A stretch of 64,000 bases of DNA, taken from the NCBI RefSeq assembly GCF_003056405.1, contig NZ_PYVZ01000010.1, positions 1-64,000 on the forward strand, in the 5' to 3' direction. The notes under the pieces were generated by a model. That model ran no database searches, was not told the DNA's origin, and was given only the letters and a program-made list of their open reading frames with translations. Positions 1 to 8,009 of the stretch are shown here, in pieces; position 1 is the first letter of the stretch, and each line of letters starts with the position of its first letter. Both the position numbers and the translations under genes were made by a program. This DNA comes from Devosia indica (GTDB lineage Bacteria > Pseudomonadota > Alphaproteobacteria > Rhizobiales > Devosiaceae).

Positions 1-1
1 G

Positions 2-82
2 CTCGCTGGGATGGTCACCCAGTCAGACGTCGTTGCCGCGCTTTTTAGGGTCAATCAGTCCGAATTGGCACTGTCAGCCTGA
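2..82 (+). CDS. C-terminal tail of a CBS-domain (possibly HPP-family) protein, partial
   Basis: An open frame enters from the left edge and ends in TGA at 80-82. Only 26 residues are present. They read like the end of a CBS domain: G-M-V-T-Q-S-D-V-V-A-A-L-F, the usual final strand and helix, followed by a short tail. HPP-family membrane proteins and IMPDH-like CBS proteins often end this way. The rest of the gene is outside the window, so the full family cannot be named. The reading frame and the motif are seen directly; the family is inferred. Confidence 0.5.
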   Translation, partial: LAGMVTQSDVVAALFRVNQSELALSA

Positions 83-760
83 AGCACCCGAAGATTGCAG
101 CCATTTGCTTTGTTCGACCAGTTGAACATTAAGGGAGGGCGGCTTGGGGACGCGGCTATGAGGTGTGTGGTGGGACTTTAGTTGGACAGCTAGGGCAGAG
201 TGAATCAGCCTCTGCCCGACGTCTGTTTCAAGCTGGCCAGCCTGACGGACTGTTTGGCCGTTTGGACCGTACCGGCGAGCACATCAAGAAACGAGCCATC
301 TTCAGTATGTCCGCGATCTGCATCCCCGCGCCCAAAACCGGACCGTCCGCAAGCCACCCCTTTCCTGCCAGCGCTCAAGTAACGTGGAAGCGGGGCGGAG
401 GATGGTGTTCTAGCTGGCCAGCCAGCGGAACGCCCGGCGCAGGACCGCCTGCCCGTCTTTGGCGATCAGCGGGCCATATGTGCACGCATCGCGGTAAACG
501 CATTGCTGGGCAGCGGCAGGAGTCGGTGCGGTTTCGGGTCGCAGACAGGCCAATCTGGAAAATGGCGAGATTGGTCTTGTTGTCGACATGATTTGATGCG
601 AAAAGACCGACATACGTTTTCAGCCCAAGTCGGCTGCCTCTAGCCGGTTCATTCCGGTCCTTGGCTCACGATCTATTTTGCGAACGTTTGTAGGCCCCTT
701 TGCATGTTGCGGGGGGAAACGCTCGTTTCGCTTCGGCTCCGAGCTTTAAGGAAAATTCAA
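83..760. other. 678-nt stretch with no convincing gene
   Basis: Short frames here (for example 163-591 on the plus strand and 410-613 on the minus strand) have no recognisable domain, no good ribosome binding site and unusual composition, so none is called. An 11-mer, AGCTGGCCAGC, occurs twice (231-241 and 412-422). The last 50-100 nt are probably the 5' untranslated leader of the cold-shock gene and hold a small inverted repeat GAAACG/CGTTTC at 716-729. No clear promoter was recognised. Confidence 0.5.
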
Positions 761-976
761 ATGGCTACCATCAACGGCACCGTCAAATTCTTCAACACCA
801 CCAAGGGCTTTGGTTTCATCACCCCGGATAACGGCGGCAAGGACCACTTCGTCCACATTTCGGCTGTGCAGAATTCTGGCGTCGATGGCCTGTATGAGAA
901 CGACAAGCTCACCTATGAAGTCGAGACCGGTCGCGACGGCCGCGAGTCCGCCATCAACCTCGTGCTGCAGAAGTAA
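761..976 (+). CDS. cspA: Cold-shock protein (CspA family)
   Basis: A 71-residue single cold-shock domain, the normal length for the family. RNP1 (K-G-F-G-F-I, residues 15-20) and RNP2 (H-F-V-H-I, residues 29-33) are intact, so it should bind single-stranded RNA or DNA and act as an RNA chaperone in the cytoplasm. The ATG at 761 is chosen because AAGGA lies 8 nt upstream and the protein begins in the family's usual place. An in-frame upstream start at 704 would add an unconserved extension. The gene stands alone and is followed by a strong terminator. The leader upstream may carry temperature-responsive structure, as is common in this family, but this cannot be shown by eye. Confidence 0.93.
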   Translation: MATINGTVKFFNTTKGFGFITPDNGGKDHFVHISAVQNSGVDGLYENDKLTYEVETGRDGRESAINLVLQK

Positions 977-995
977 GAGCAGCATTATTGATGCG

Positions 996-1023
996 AAAGG
1001 CCACCTACGGGTGGCCTTTTTTT
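996..1023 (+). terminator. Rho-independent terminator of the cold-shock gene
   Basis: GGCCACC (999-1005), loop TACG, GGTGGCC (1010-1016), then a run of seven T. The stem is extended by AAA/TTT pairing. It lies 20 nt after the cold-shock stop codon. Confidence 0.93.
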
Positions 1024-1086
1024 ATGGCTGCGCGGGGTGACAGCCGCGAAGGGACGGCACTCGTCGGCAACTGCTCACCGACACGC

Positions 1087-1461
1087 TCAGTCGGCCGCGC
1101 ATTGCTCGGAAACCCAAATCCTGATCGGATCTGCCGACACGGTCCCCAGCTCCAGGCAGGTCTCCCCGGCGCAAAGGGTCCAGGGTGAAGCGGTAACGCC
1201 AGATGCCGCGAGAGTAAGCTTCTCCACCGGCGCGAGGTCAGGCGTATAGACCCAGCTTTCGCCTTGCCGGACCGCATTGTCAGGAAGGTCGATCCCGGCG
1301 CCGGATCCCTCCACACTTGCTTGCACGACCCTTAGGGCGCCCCCCTCGACAATCCAGTTTTCGGACCAGACGGTCTTTTCGACCGAATGGGTCCAGTTGA
1401 GCGAAAAAGCGGTCGCCGCAAGCACGATGAGCTTCCCGCTTGCGGCGATACACAGGCTCAT
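1087..1461 (-). CDS. DUF1850 protein, TRAP-TAXI accessory
   Basis: A 124-residue protein with a hydrophobic N-terminus (about residues 8-22) and a small beta-rich remainder. It matches the DUF1850 pattern: W-x-H-S-V-E-K-T near residue 23 and the G-x-x-W-x-Y-x-P stretch in the middle. DUF1850 genes are regularly found beside TAXI-type TRAP transporters and are thought to be periplasmic or membrane-anchored accessory proteins of unknown role. The start codon overlaps the stop of the fused TRAP permease by 4 nt (ATGA), so the two are translationally coupled. It is the last gene of the TRAP operon. Confidence 0.8.
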   Translation of the reverse strand: MSLCIAASGKLIVLAATAFSLNWTHSVEKTVWSENWIVEGGALRVVQASVEGSGAGIDLPDNAVRQGESWVYTPDLAPVEKLTLAASGVTASPWTLCAGETCLELGTVSADPIRIWVSEQCAAD

Positions 1462-3578
1462 GCCGGCAGGTCCCCGACACTTGGACGCTCCTTGCGCAGC
1501 CGCCAGACCTGCAAACCGACAAGGGCAAGTCCCAGGGCGAAGCCGATTTCGTCGGTCAGCGGCAGGGCCAGGATCAGCGTTATGCCGGCGGCAAGGAAGG
1601 CAATGCGTTCCAGCACGCCGGCCCGAACGAAGAGGAAGCCGATCAGGCCAACGCCGGTCAGCCCGATACCCACACAGGCCTTGAAGATCACATAGGCGAC
1701 CTCCACCGGGTAGCCAAACGCGTCAGCCATCCAGCCACCGTCCTGCAGCATCAGGGACGGCGTGAACACAGCCATGAAGGGGATCACAAACCCTGCCGCC
1801 GCCAGCTTGATGGCATTGAGCGAGATCTTGAGCCCGCTCGACTTGGCGATGGGGGCTGCCGCAAAGCAGGCCAAGGCGACCGGCGGGGTGAGGTCAGCCA
1901 TGATGCCGAAATAGAAGACGAACATATGGCTGACCAGCAGGGGCACGCCCAGCTCAAGCAAGGCCGGCCCCGCCAGCGAGGAGGTGATGATGTAGTTGGG
2001 GATGGTGGGAATGCCCATGCCCAGTACCAGGCAGGTCAGCATGGTCAGGACGAGCGAGAGGAAGAGATTGCTTTCCCCGATGCTGATGATGGCGCTGATG
2101 AAGGTGGAGGCAATGCCGGTGAGCGTCAGGGTGCCGATCACCACGCCCACCACCGCACAGGCCACGCCCACCGGCAGGGCATTGCGCGCGCCCTGGGCCA
2201 GCGCATCGCGGCAGATGACCAGGGTTTCCCGGCCGCCCTTCAAGAAGGCGCAGGCCACGATCAATCCAAGGATCACGGCAAACAGCAGATTGACACCCAC
2301 CCAGGCGAATGAGGCGGCTGCCAGACCCAGCGCGATCCAGAACACCACGCGGAAGGCCATTGGGCCGATACGGGCCGCCAGCGGCGTGCCCAGGATCAGC
2401 ACCACGACCAGCGCCAGACCCATCGTGCCGGCAAACACGGGCGTATAGCCCGCCAGGAGCAGATAGATCAGCGCAGCAAGAGGCAGGATCAAGGGCCATT
2501 GTTCCTTGACCGCCTGCCAGGGATTGGGAAGCTTGTCCTTGGGCAGACCCTTGAGCCCGAGCCTTCCGGCTTCCAGGCGCACCATCCAGAAACAGACGGC
2601 AAAGTAGAGCAAGGCCGGCACAATGGCAGCCTGTACGATCGCGGCATAAGGAACGTTGAGCGTTTCGGCCATGATGAAGGCCACGGCGCCCATGACGGGC
2701 GGCATGATCTGCCCGCCCATCGAGGCAGTGGCCTCGACACCGCCGGCAAAGGCAGGACGGTAGCCGAAGCGTTTCATCAGCGGGATGGTGAACTGCCCGG
2801 AGGCCACGACATTGGCGACGCCGGAGCCGGAAATGGTCCCCATGAGCGCCGAGGACAGGACCGCCACCTGCGCCGGGCCGCCCCGCGTGCCGCCGACCAG
2901 GCCGAGGGCGAAGTCGTTGAAGAGCTTGAGCATGCCCGCACGTTCGAGAAAGGCGGCAAAGACCACGAAAATGAAGATATAGGCGGCCGACACATAGATC
3001 GGCGTGCCGTAAATGCCTTCGGTGCCGAAGCCGAAATGCTCCACGATCAGTTCGAAATCGTAGCCACGATGGATCAGCGGCGCGGGCAGGTGTTGCCCGA
3101 AAAAGCAATAGGCGAGAAAAATGCCCGCGATAAGGGCGAGCGGCCATCCCAGGATACGGCGCGCCGCTTCAAAAACGAGCACGACGGCAGACGTGCCGAC
3201 AACCAGGTCCCAAGTGGTCAGGAAGCCGGTGCGGCGGATCAGGTCCGCATAGAAAACCCAATTGTAGATGCCGGTGAGAAATCCGGCGATGCCCAATGCC
3301 CAGAAAAAAGCCTTGGCCGGTGCCGTCTTGGCCACCAGATTGGCCACCAGACCAAAGGTCAACAGGAGCAGGAAGCCCACATGCATGGCACGCACCACCT
3401 GGCTCGGCAGGGCGCCATAGGCGGCGGTCCAGAGCGTAAACAGGGCAAAGGCAATGGCCGTGCCAAAGGCGATGCTGCCCGAAATGCCCGGGCCGAAGCC
3501 CGGCGGCAGGCCCTCGGAAAAATCCTCATCGGATTGATGGGCCAGGGTGTCGGCCCCAATGTCACCGGGTTGGGTCAT
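1458..3578 (-). CDS. TRAP transporter fused permease (4TM/12TM, TAXI type)
   Basis: A 706-residue polytopic protein carrying both the small DctQ-like part (N-terminal ~170 residues) and the large DctM-like part, as in the TRAP '4TM/12TM fusion' family that partners TAXI receptors. The DctM hallmark G-G-Q-I-M-P-P-V-M-G lies near residue 290, and a second conserved helix (G-M-G-I-P-T) lies in the C-terminal half. It should drive sodium-coupled uptake of an organic acid delivered by the receptor encoded just upstream. The substrate cannot be read from sequence. The gap to the receptor gene is 66 nt and holds a strong stem-loop. The stop overlaps the DUF1850 start. Confidence 0.93.
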   Translation of the reverse strand: MTQPGDIGADTLAHQSDEDFSEGLPPGFGPGISGSIAFGTAIAFALFTLWTAAYGALPSQVVRAMHVGFLLLLTFGLVANLVAKTAPAKAFFWALGIAGFLTGIYNWVFYADLIRRTGFLTTWDLVVGTSAVVLVFEAARRILGWPLALIAGIFLAYCFFGQHLPAPLIHRGYDFELIVEHFGFGTEGIYGTPIYVSAAYIFIFVVFAAFLERAGMLKLFNDFALGLVGGTRGGPAQVAVLSSALMGTISGSGVANVVASGQFTIPLMKRFGYRPAFAGGVEATASMGGQIMPPVMGAVAFIMAETLNVPYAAIVQAAIVPALLYFAVCFWMVRLEAGRLGLKGLPKDKLPNPWQAVKEQWPLILPLAALIYLLLAGYTPVFAGTMGLALVVVLILGTPLAARIGPMAFRVVFWIALGLAAASFAWVGVNLLFAVILGLIVACAFLKGGRETLVICRDALAQGARNALPVGVACAVVGVVIGTLTLTGIASTFISAIISIGESNLFLSLVLTMLTCLVLGMGIPTIPNYIITSSLAGPALLELGVPLLVSHMFVFYFGIMADLTPPVALACFAAAPIAKSSGLKISLNAIKLAAAGFVIPFMAVFTPSLMLQDGGWMADAFGYPVEVAYVIFKACVGIGLTGVGLIGFLFVRAGVLERIAFLAAGITLILALPLTDEIGFALGLALVGLQVWRLRKERPSVGDLPA

Positions 3579-3609
3579 AGGTCTCTTTCCTCCCAGAAGA
3601 GCAAGGTGT

Positions 3610-3636
3610 GGGCCCGCCGACGTGCGTGGCGGGCCC
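3610..3636 (-). promoter_or_regulatory. Intercistronic stem-loop between receptor and permease
   Basis: Perfect 9-bp arms GGGCCCGCC (3610-3618) and GGCGGGCCC (3628-3636) around a 9-nt loop. There is no T-run, so it is more likely an mRNA-stabilising or partial-termination element than a full terminator. It sits between the TAXI receptor stop and the permease start. Confidence 0.7.
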
Positions 3637-3644
3637 TGTGGGCA

Positions 3645-4598
3645 CTATTGAATAATGCCTTGTTCGCGGTAGTAGCGCTCGGCACCCGGATGCAGCGGAA
3701 TGGGCAGTCCCTTGATCGCGGCGTTGATGTCGATGCTTTCAGCAGCGCTGTGCGCTGCCCGCATGCGGTCGAGATTTTCGAAGAGCAGCTTGGTCATCTG
3801 GTAGGCGGTTTCCTCGCTCACGCCCTCATGGGACACCAGGACATTGCCGATGGCCGCGGTGGGCACATCTTCATCCTGGCCGCTATAGGTGCCGGCCGGA
3901 ATGATTGCCGGAACATAGGGGTCGCCGATCTGCACGACCGTCTCGGCCGGAATGGCCACGATGTTGATCTCGTGGGTGGCGGTCAGATCCTGAATGAAGG
4001 CCACGCCCAGTCCTGCGGACTGCAGGGTGGATTCGAGCTGACGGTTCTTGATCAGCTCGGCAGATTCCGCATAGGGCAGGTATTCAACGCGTCCAAGATC
4101 TTCGTAGCTGAGGCCTGCGGCCTGGAAGATGGCACGGGCATTGAGTTCGGTGCCCGAGGCAGGCGCGCCCACTGACATGGATTTGCCCGGCAAGTCTTCG
4201 AGCGTGACGATGCCGGACTGCGCATCGGCAACGATCTGCACATAGTTTGGATAGATGGCCGCAATGGCCCGCAGGCCTTCGAGGCGTTGCGGGAAGCCAG
4301 CTTCTGCATTGCCTGCCCAGGCCAAGGCCACTGAGTCACCAAGGGCGAAGGCGATCTCCCCGCGCCCCTGGGCCAGAAGGTTGAGGTTTTCGACCGAAGC
4401 CTTGGTCGATTGCACCTGGGTGCGCGAGCCTTCGATCCCGTCGCCGTAGATTTCGCTGAGCGCAACGCCAAGCGGGTAATAGACGCCCGATGTGCCACCG
4501 GTCAGGACGTTGATGAATTCCTGGCCATGAACGGCTGGCGTGGCAAGGGCGGTGCAAAGCAGGGCTGCCGCGCCCAGGCGCGTCATCATATTCGTCAT
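3645..4598 (-). CDS. TAXI-family TRAP solute-binding receptor
   Basis: A 317-residue periplasmic binding protein. A signal peptide covers residues 1-25 (cleavage after V-H-G). The mature protein starts with the TAXI signature F-I-N-V-L-T-G-G-T-S-G-V-Y-Y-P-L-G and later has the conserved S-V-G-A-P-A-S-G-T-E. The ATG at 4598 is preceded by GGGAGGAAATCG, a strong ribosome binding site. It captures the substrate for the fused permease. A sigma-54 promoter lies about 60 nt upstream, and a DctB/DctD-like pair is encoded immediately upstream, so expression is probably induced by the ligand sensed by that kinase. Confidence 0.93.
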   Translation of the reverse strand: MTNMMTRLGAAALLCTALATPAVHGQEFINVLTGGTSGVYYPLGVALSEIYGDGIEGSRTQVQSTKASVENLNLLAQGRGEIAFALGDSVALAWAGNAEAGFPQRLEGLRAIAAIYPNYVQIVADAQSGIVTLEDLPGKSMSVGAPASGTELNARAIFQAAGLSYEDLGRVEYLPYAESAELIKNRQLESTLQSAGLGVAFIQDLTATHEINIVAIPAETVVQIGDPYVPAIIPAGTYSGQDEDVPTAAIGNVLVSHEGVSEETAYQMTKLLFENLDRMRAAHSAAESIDINAAIKGLPIPLHPGAERYYREQGIIQ

Positions 4599-4657
4599 CG
4601 ATTTCCTCCCAATAGGTTTGGTGGTCGCCGGTCATTGCGGCGTACCACCCAGATAAG

Positions 4658-4674
4658 AGCAAGCCCCGTGCCAA
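4658..4674 (-). promoter_or_regulatory. Sigma-54 (-24/-12) promoter for the TAXI TRAP operon
   Basis: On the minus strand the sequence reads TTGGCAC-GGGGC-TTGCT, an almost exact match to the RpoN consensus TGGCAC-N5-TTGC(A/T). The invariant GG and GC are 12 nt apart. The predicted start would be near 4647, about 50 nt before the receptor ATG. The activator encoded upstream has the GAFTGA loop needed to contact sigma-54. Confidence 0.88.
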
Positions 4675-4693
4675 GCCGGCAGCCTTGAAAGTA

Positions 4694-4711
4694 TTGCTCT
4701 TTCTGAGCGCA
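4694..4711 (-). promoter_or_regulatory. Candidate activator (UAS) site upstream of the sigma-54 promoter
   Basis: An imperfect inverted repeat, TTGCTC-N5-GAGCGCA, lies about 25 nt upstream of the -24 element. It resembles the TTGCGC/GCGCAA half-sites bound by DctD-like activators. It is unusually close to the promoter for an enhancer site, so this is a weak assignment. Confidence 0.35.
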
Positions 4712-4739
4712 CCCGGGCGGAAACATGCCAGCGGCGCTG

Positions 4740-6074
4740 TTAGCCTGGCGAAGTTTCGCCAAGCTCCGGCTCGGGGCGAAGTCCGTATTTGGCGATTTTC
4801 TCGTTGAGCGTGCGGCGCGGCACACCCAGGCGCTCGGCGGCCTCGGCTGTGGCGCCCCCGGTTGCCTCAAGCGTGGCGGCAATGACCCTGGCCTCATAGG
4901 CGGCCACCAGTTCGGGAAGGTTCCCCGGCACCGCCGGCTGCAGGGCCGGAGCCTCGAGCCCGATCACCGCACGCTCGGCATAGGATTTGAGTTCGCGCAC
5001 ATTGCCCGGCCAGCGCTGCTGCGACAGGTCCAGACTGAGATCCGGCGGCAATTCCTTGAAGCCAAGACCGTATCGCTCGGCCGCGCGGCGCGCAAAGACG
5101 GCGTAGAGCAGCGGAATATCCTCGGGCCGGTCGCGCAGTGGAGGAAGCGGCAGGTCAATGGTGGACAATCGGAAGTAAAGATCGGACCGGAAGCGTCCGG
5201 CCTCGCTTTCTGCCTTGAGATCAACCTTGGTCGCGGCGATGAAACGGACATCAACCGGAACTTGCCGGTTGGACCCGATCGGCTCGACCATGCGCTCCTG
5301 GATGATCCGCAGCACCTTGGCCTGTAGCGCAAGGGGCATGGATTCGATCTCGTCGAGGAACACCGTTCCCCCTGCAGCATGGGCGATGCGGCCCTGCCGC
5401 GAAGTCTGTGCACCCGTAAAGGCGCCCCGCTCATGCCCGAAGATTTCGCTTTCGAAAATCGTCTCCGGGACGGCCGCGCAGTTGATGGCTACGAACGGCC
5501 CGGCGCGGCGGTGGCCGAAATCATGAAGTGCGCGGGCAACAACTTCCTTGCCCGTGCCGGTCTCGCCAGTGATCAGGACGTCCACGTCGATGTCCGCCAG
5601 ACGCTGCACCGAACGACGAACGGTTGCCATGACGGGCGAAATGCCAATCAGCCTGGCATCCAGATCCTCGGCCCCGCGCTGCAGGCGCTGGATTTCCCGC
5701 TTCAGCCGCCGCCGTTCGACGCCATTGTCGAGAATGGAGACCAGTTGTTCGGCATCATAGGGCTTCTCGAGGAAATGGTAGGCACCGGCCTGAATGGCCT
5801 CCACCGCCAAGGGCACATCTGCATGACCGGTCAGCAGCACCACGGGCAGGTCCGGGTCGCGCTCGCGGATATCGCGCAGCAGGTCCAGGCCGGAAAGACC
5901 GGGCATACGCATATCCGAAACCATGCAATCGCAGGCTGCGCTGTCTAAGCTGCGCAGTGCCTGTCTTGGATCCGTGAAGACCTCGACCTCAAAACCGCTG
6001 GCATCGAGCCAGTCTGCCGCGGCGGCACACAGATCCGGCTCATCATCGACAAATACGATCCGGCCGCGCGTCAT
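4740..6074 (-). CDS. Sigma-54-dependent response regulator, DctD-like
   Basis: A 444-residue NtrC-class regulator. The receiver domain (1-~120) has phospho-acceptor D54, acidic pocket D10/D11 and K104. The AAA+ domain has Walker A G-E-T-G-T-G-K-E (170-177) and G-A-F-T-G-A (217-222), which binds sigma-54. A Fis-type helix-turn-helix is at the C-terminus (A-E-A-A-E-R-L-G-V-P-R-R-T-L). The ATG at 6074 is chosen because it overlaps the kinase stop by 4 nt (ATGA). An in-frame start at 6131 would lie inside the kinase gene. It probably activates the TRAP operon downstream through the sigma-54 promoter at 4658-4674. Confidence 0.92.
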   Translation of the reverse strand: MTRGRIVFVDDEPDLCAAAADWLDASGFEVEVFTDPRQALRSLDSAACDCMVSDMRMPGLSGLDLLRDIRERDPDLPVVLLTGHADVPLAVEAIQAGAYHFLEKPYDAEQLVSILDNGVERRRLKREIQRLQRGAEDLDARLIGISPVMATVRRSVQRLADIDVDVLITGETGTGKEVVARALHDFGHRRAGPFVAINCAAVPETIFESEIFGHERGAFTGAQTSRQGRIAHAAGGTVFLDEIESMPLALQAKVLRIIQERMVEPIGSNRQVPVDVRFIAATKVDLKAESEAGRFRSDLYFRLSTIDLPLPPLRDRPEDIPLLYAVFARRAAERYGLGFKELPPDLSLDLSQQRWPGNVRELKSYAERAVIGLEAPALQPAVPGNLPELVAAYEARVIAATLEATGGATAEAAERLGVPRRTLNEKIAKYGLRPEPELGETSPG

Positions 6075-7873
6075 TTTGCTGGCTCTAGCCTGGACTGCCG
6101 GGTCGCCAGCGGCAGGGAAACCGTGGCGCATGTCCCGCCGCCCGGCGCCGATGAAAAGGCCAGAGTTCCTTTGTAATCTTCAAGAATTGCCCGGGAGATG
6201 GAGAGGCCCAGGCCCAGACCCTCGCCGGTAGCCTTGGTGGTGAAGAACGGTTCCGTGATCTGGTCGGCAATGTCGTCGGGGATGCCGGGGCCGGCGTCAC
6301 AAAATTCCACCAACGCCATATCTCCGGACTGCCGCAGCCTGACGGAGACTTGGGAGTTGCCCATGCTGGCCGTCGCATCAATGGCGTTGATCAGAAGATT
6401 GATGAAGACCTGCTCGATGCGCACTGCATTCACGGCCGCCATGATCGCCGTGTCCACGCTTTCCAGCACGGCTGTGACGCCCCGCTCCCTGGCCCGCGGC
6501 GCGACGATGTCGAGTGCTTCGGCAATGGACTGCTCAAGGGCGATGGGCTCGCTGGGCAGGCTTTTGGCGCGCGAGGAAAAGGTCCTGAGGTTCTTGATGG
6601 TGCGCTGCATTCTCTTGAGGAGATCGCGGCCGGCCTGAATGGAGGCCGTGGACTGTTCGGTGTTCTGGTTGCGGGCATGCAGGCTGGCCGCCGCAAGCGT
6701 GTTGTCCAGCGCCGAGAGAGGCTGGCTCACCTCGTGGACGATGGCGGCCGACATGCGTCCCAAAGCGGCCAGCTTGGCTGCATGGATCAGACTATCCTGG
6801 GTATGGCGCAATTCTTCTTCCGCGCGCTTTCGCTCTTCGACCTCACGGGCCAGTGCACCGGTGCGTTCGGCAACGCGACGCTCCAACACCGTATTCTGCT
6901 CAAGCTTCCAGCGGGTTAGCTGCCGCCGCTGGTAGCCATAGAGCCCCAGCAGCAGGCAGACGAGGGTCAGGAGACCCACCACCCCGGCCACCAATTGCGC
7001 CTGATCCCGAACGGGCGCCGAGGGCAAGGCGCTGAATAATCGCCACCCCTTTGGGGCGATCAGGGCGGTGCTCATCGCCAGGCGCGGCAGCCCCTCCTGG
7101 CTCACGGATGTCAGACCTGACGTCTCAAGCGCGTCGACCAAGGGGACACGGGAAAACACGTCATTGCCGTCATAGCGGCGCTCTGCCTGGATCCGGGACG
7201 TATCGGTCTGATCGAGGGTATAGAGTGGGCGATAGCGCCAATTGGGCACACCGCTCAAAAACACGATGCCCGCGCTGTCGGCTACGCCCGTCATTTCACC
7301 CGCCTCTGCCCAGACGCGTTCGAGCGGGGACATGTCGACCTTGACGACCGCCACGCCAAGCGGCCCGTCCGGCCCATCGATGCGGCTGGAGAGGAAATAG
7401 CCCGGCACGCCAGTGGTCACGCCCACCGCGTAATAGGCGCCCCGACCCCGCTCGAGCGCATCGGTAAAATAGGGGCGAAAATCGTAATTGTGCCCCACAA
7501 AGGAGCTTGGCGTGGCCCAGTTCGACGCAGCCAGCGTCAATCCATTCCGGTCAATCAGATAGACGACATCGGCCTGGGCATGCTCGGCGACGCTGGTCAG
7601 ATAGGCATTGACCTGGTCCACGCGGTCTGCGGAGGGCTGGGCCAGAAGCCCGAGCACGCGGTTATCCTCGCCCAGCACCTGGGGGAGATAAGCGAAGCGC
7701 TCGATTTCGCTTTCAACGGCCCGCTGCGACAAGGTGAGCCGGTCGCGCAACTGCCCTGCGAGCCGATCCATCCCGGCCTCGTGGGCCAGAAGATAGGCAG
7801 CCATGGCAAGGCCGCATACCAGGACGGCGCCCGCAAGGCCAAGATGCCATCTCACTCTGCGCTGCACCGCCAC
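6071..7873 (-). CDS. DctB-like sensor histidine kinase
   Basis: A 600-residue membrane kinase. TM1 is at about 12-30, then a ~260-residue periplasmic double-Cache-type sensor, TM2 at about 294-314, a coiled coil (about 315-365), the HisKA helix with H380 (V-H-E-V-S-Q-P-L), and a C-terminal HATPase with N-L-L-I-N-A-I-D-A, D-A-G-P-G-I and G-E-G-L-G-L-G-L-S. Organisation and length match DctB. The start is GTG at 7873 after GGGAGGCAGG; a second GTG six bases later is possible. It is coupled to the DctD-like regulator and should sense the substrate of the TRAP system. C4-dicarboxylates are the classical ligand of this family but are not proven here. Confidence 0.9.
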   Translation of the reverse strand: MAVQRRVRWHLGLAGAVLVCGLAMAAYLLAHEAGMDRLAGQLRDRLTLSQRAVESEIERFAYLPQVLGEDNRVLGLLAQPSADRVDQVNAYLTSVAEHAQADVVYLIDRNGLTLAASNWATPSSFVGHNYDFRPYFTDALERGRGAYYAVGVTTGVPGYFLSSRIDGPDGPLGVAVVKVDMSPLERVWAEAGEMTGVADSAGIVFLSGVPNWRYRPLYTLDQTDTSRIQAERRYDGNDVFSRVPLVDALETSGLTSVSQEGLPRLAMSTALIAPKGWRLFSALPSAPVRDQAQLVAGVVGLLTLVCLLLGLYGYQRRQLTRWKLEQNTVLERRVAERTGALAREVEERKRAEEELRHTQDSLIHAAKLAALGRMSAAIVHEVSQPLSALDNTLAAASLHARNQNTEQSTASIQAGRDLLKRMQRTIKNLRTFSSRAKSLPSEPIALEQSIAEALDIVAPRARERGVTAVLESVDTAIMAAVNAVRIEQVFINLLINAIDATASMGNSQVSVRLRQSGDMALVEFCDAGPGIPDDIADQITEPFFTTKATGEGLGLGLSISRAILEDYKGTLAFSSAPGGGTCATVSLPLATRQSRLEPAK

Positions 7874-8009
7874 CCTGCCTCCCTCGCAGGTGCATGTTTG
7901 CTTGCCTGCAGGGCTAACCTAGCGCCAAAGCGCCGGCCACGTCATCTCCCGCAAGTGCACAAAGTTCGGGTCAGCCCTGGCACCATCCGCCTGCAGCTTG
8001 AGGGGCAGC

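Noticed and set aside
410..613. 67-residue minus-strand frame in the left-end gap
   Set aside because: No recognisable family, no convincing ribosome binding site, isolated in a stretch without other coding signal.
2499..4175. 558-residue plus-strand open frame across the TRAP permease and receptor genes
   Set aside because: Antisense to two clearly conserved genes. Composition is repetitive in charged residues and no domain is visible.
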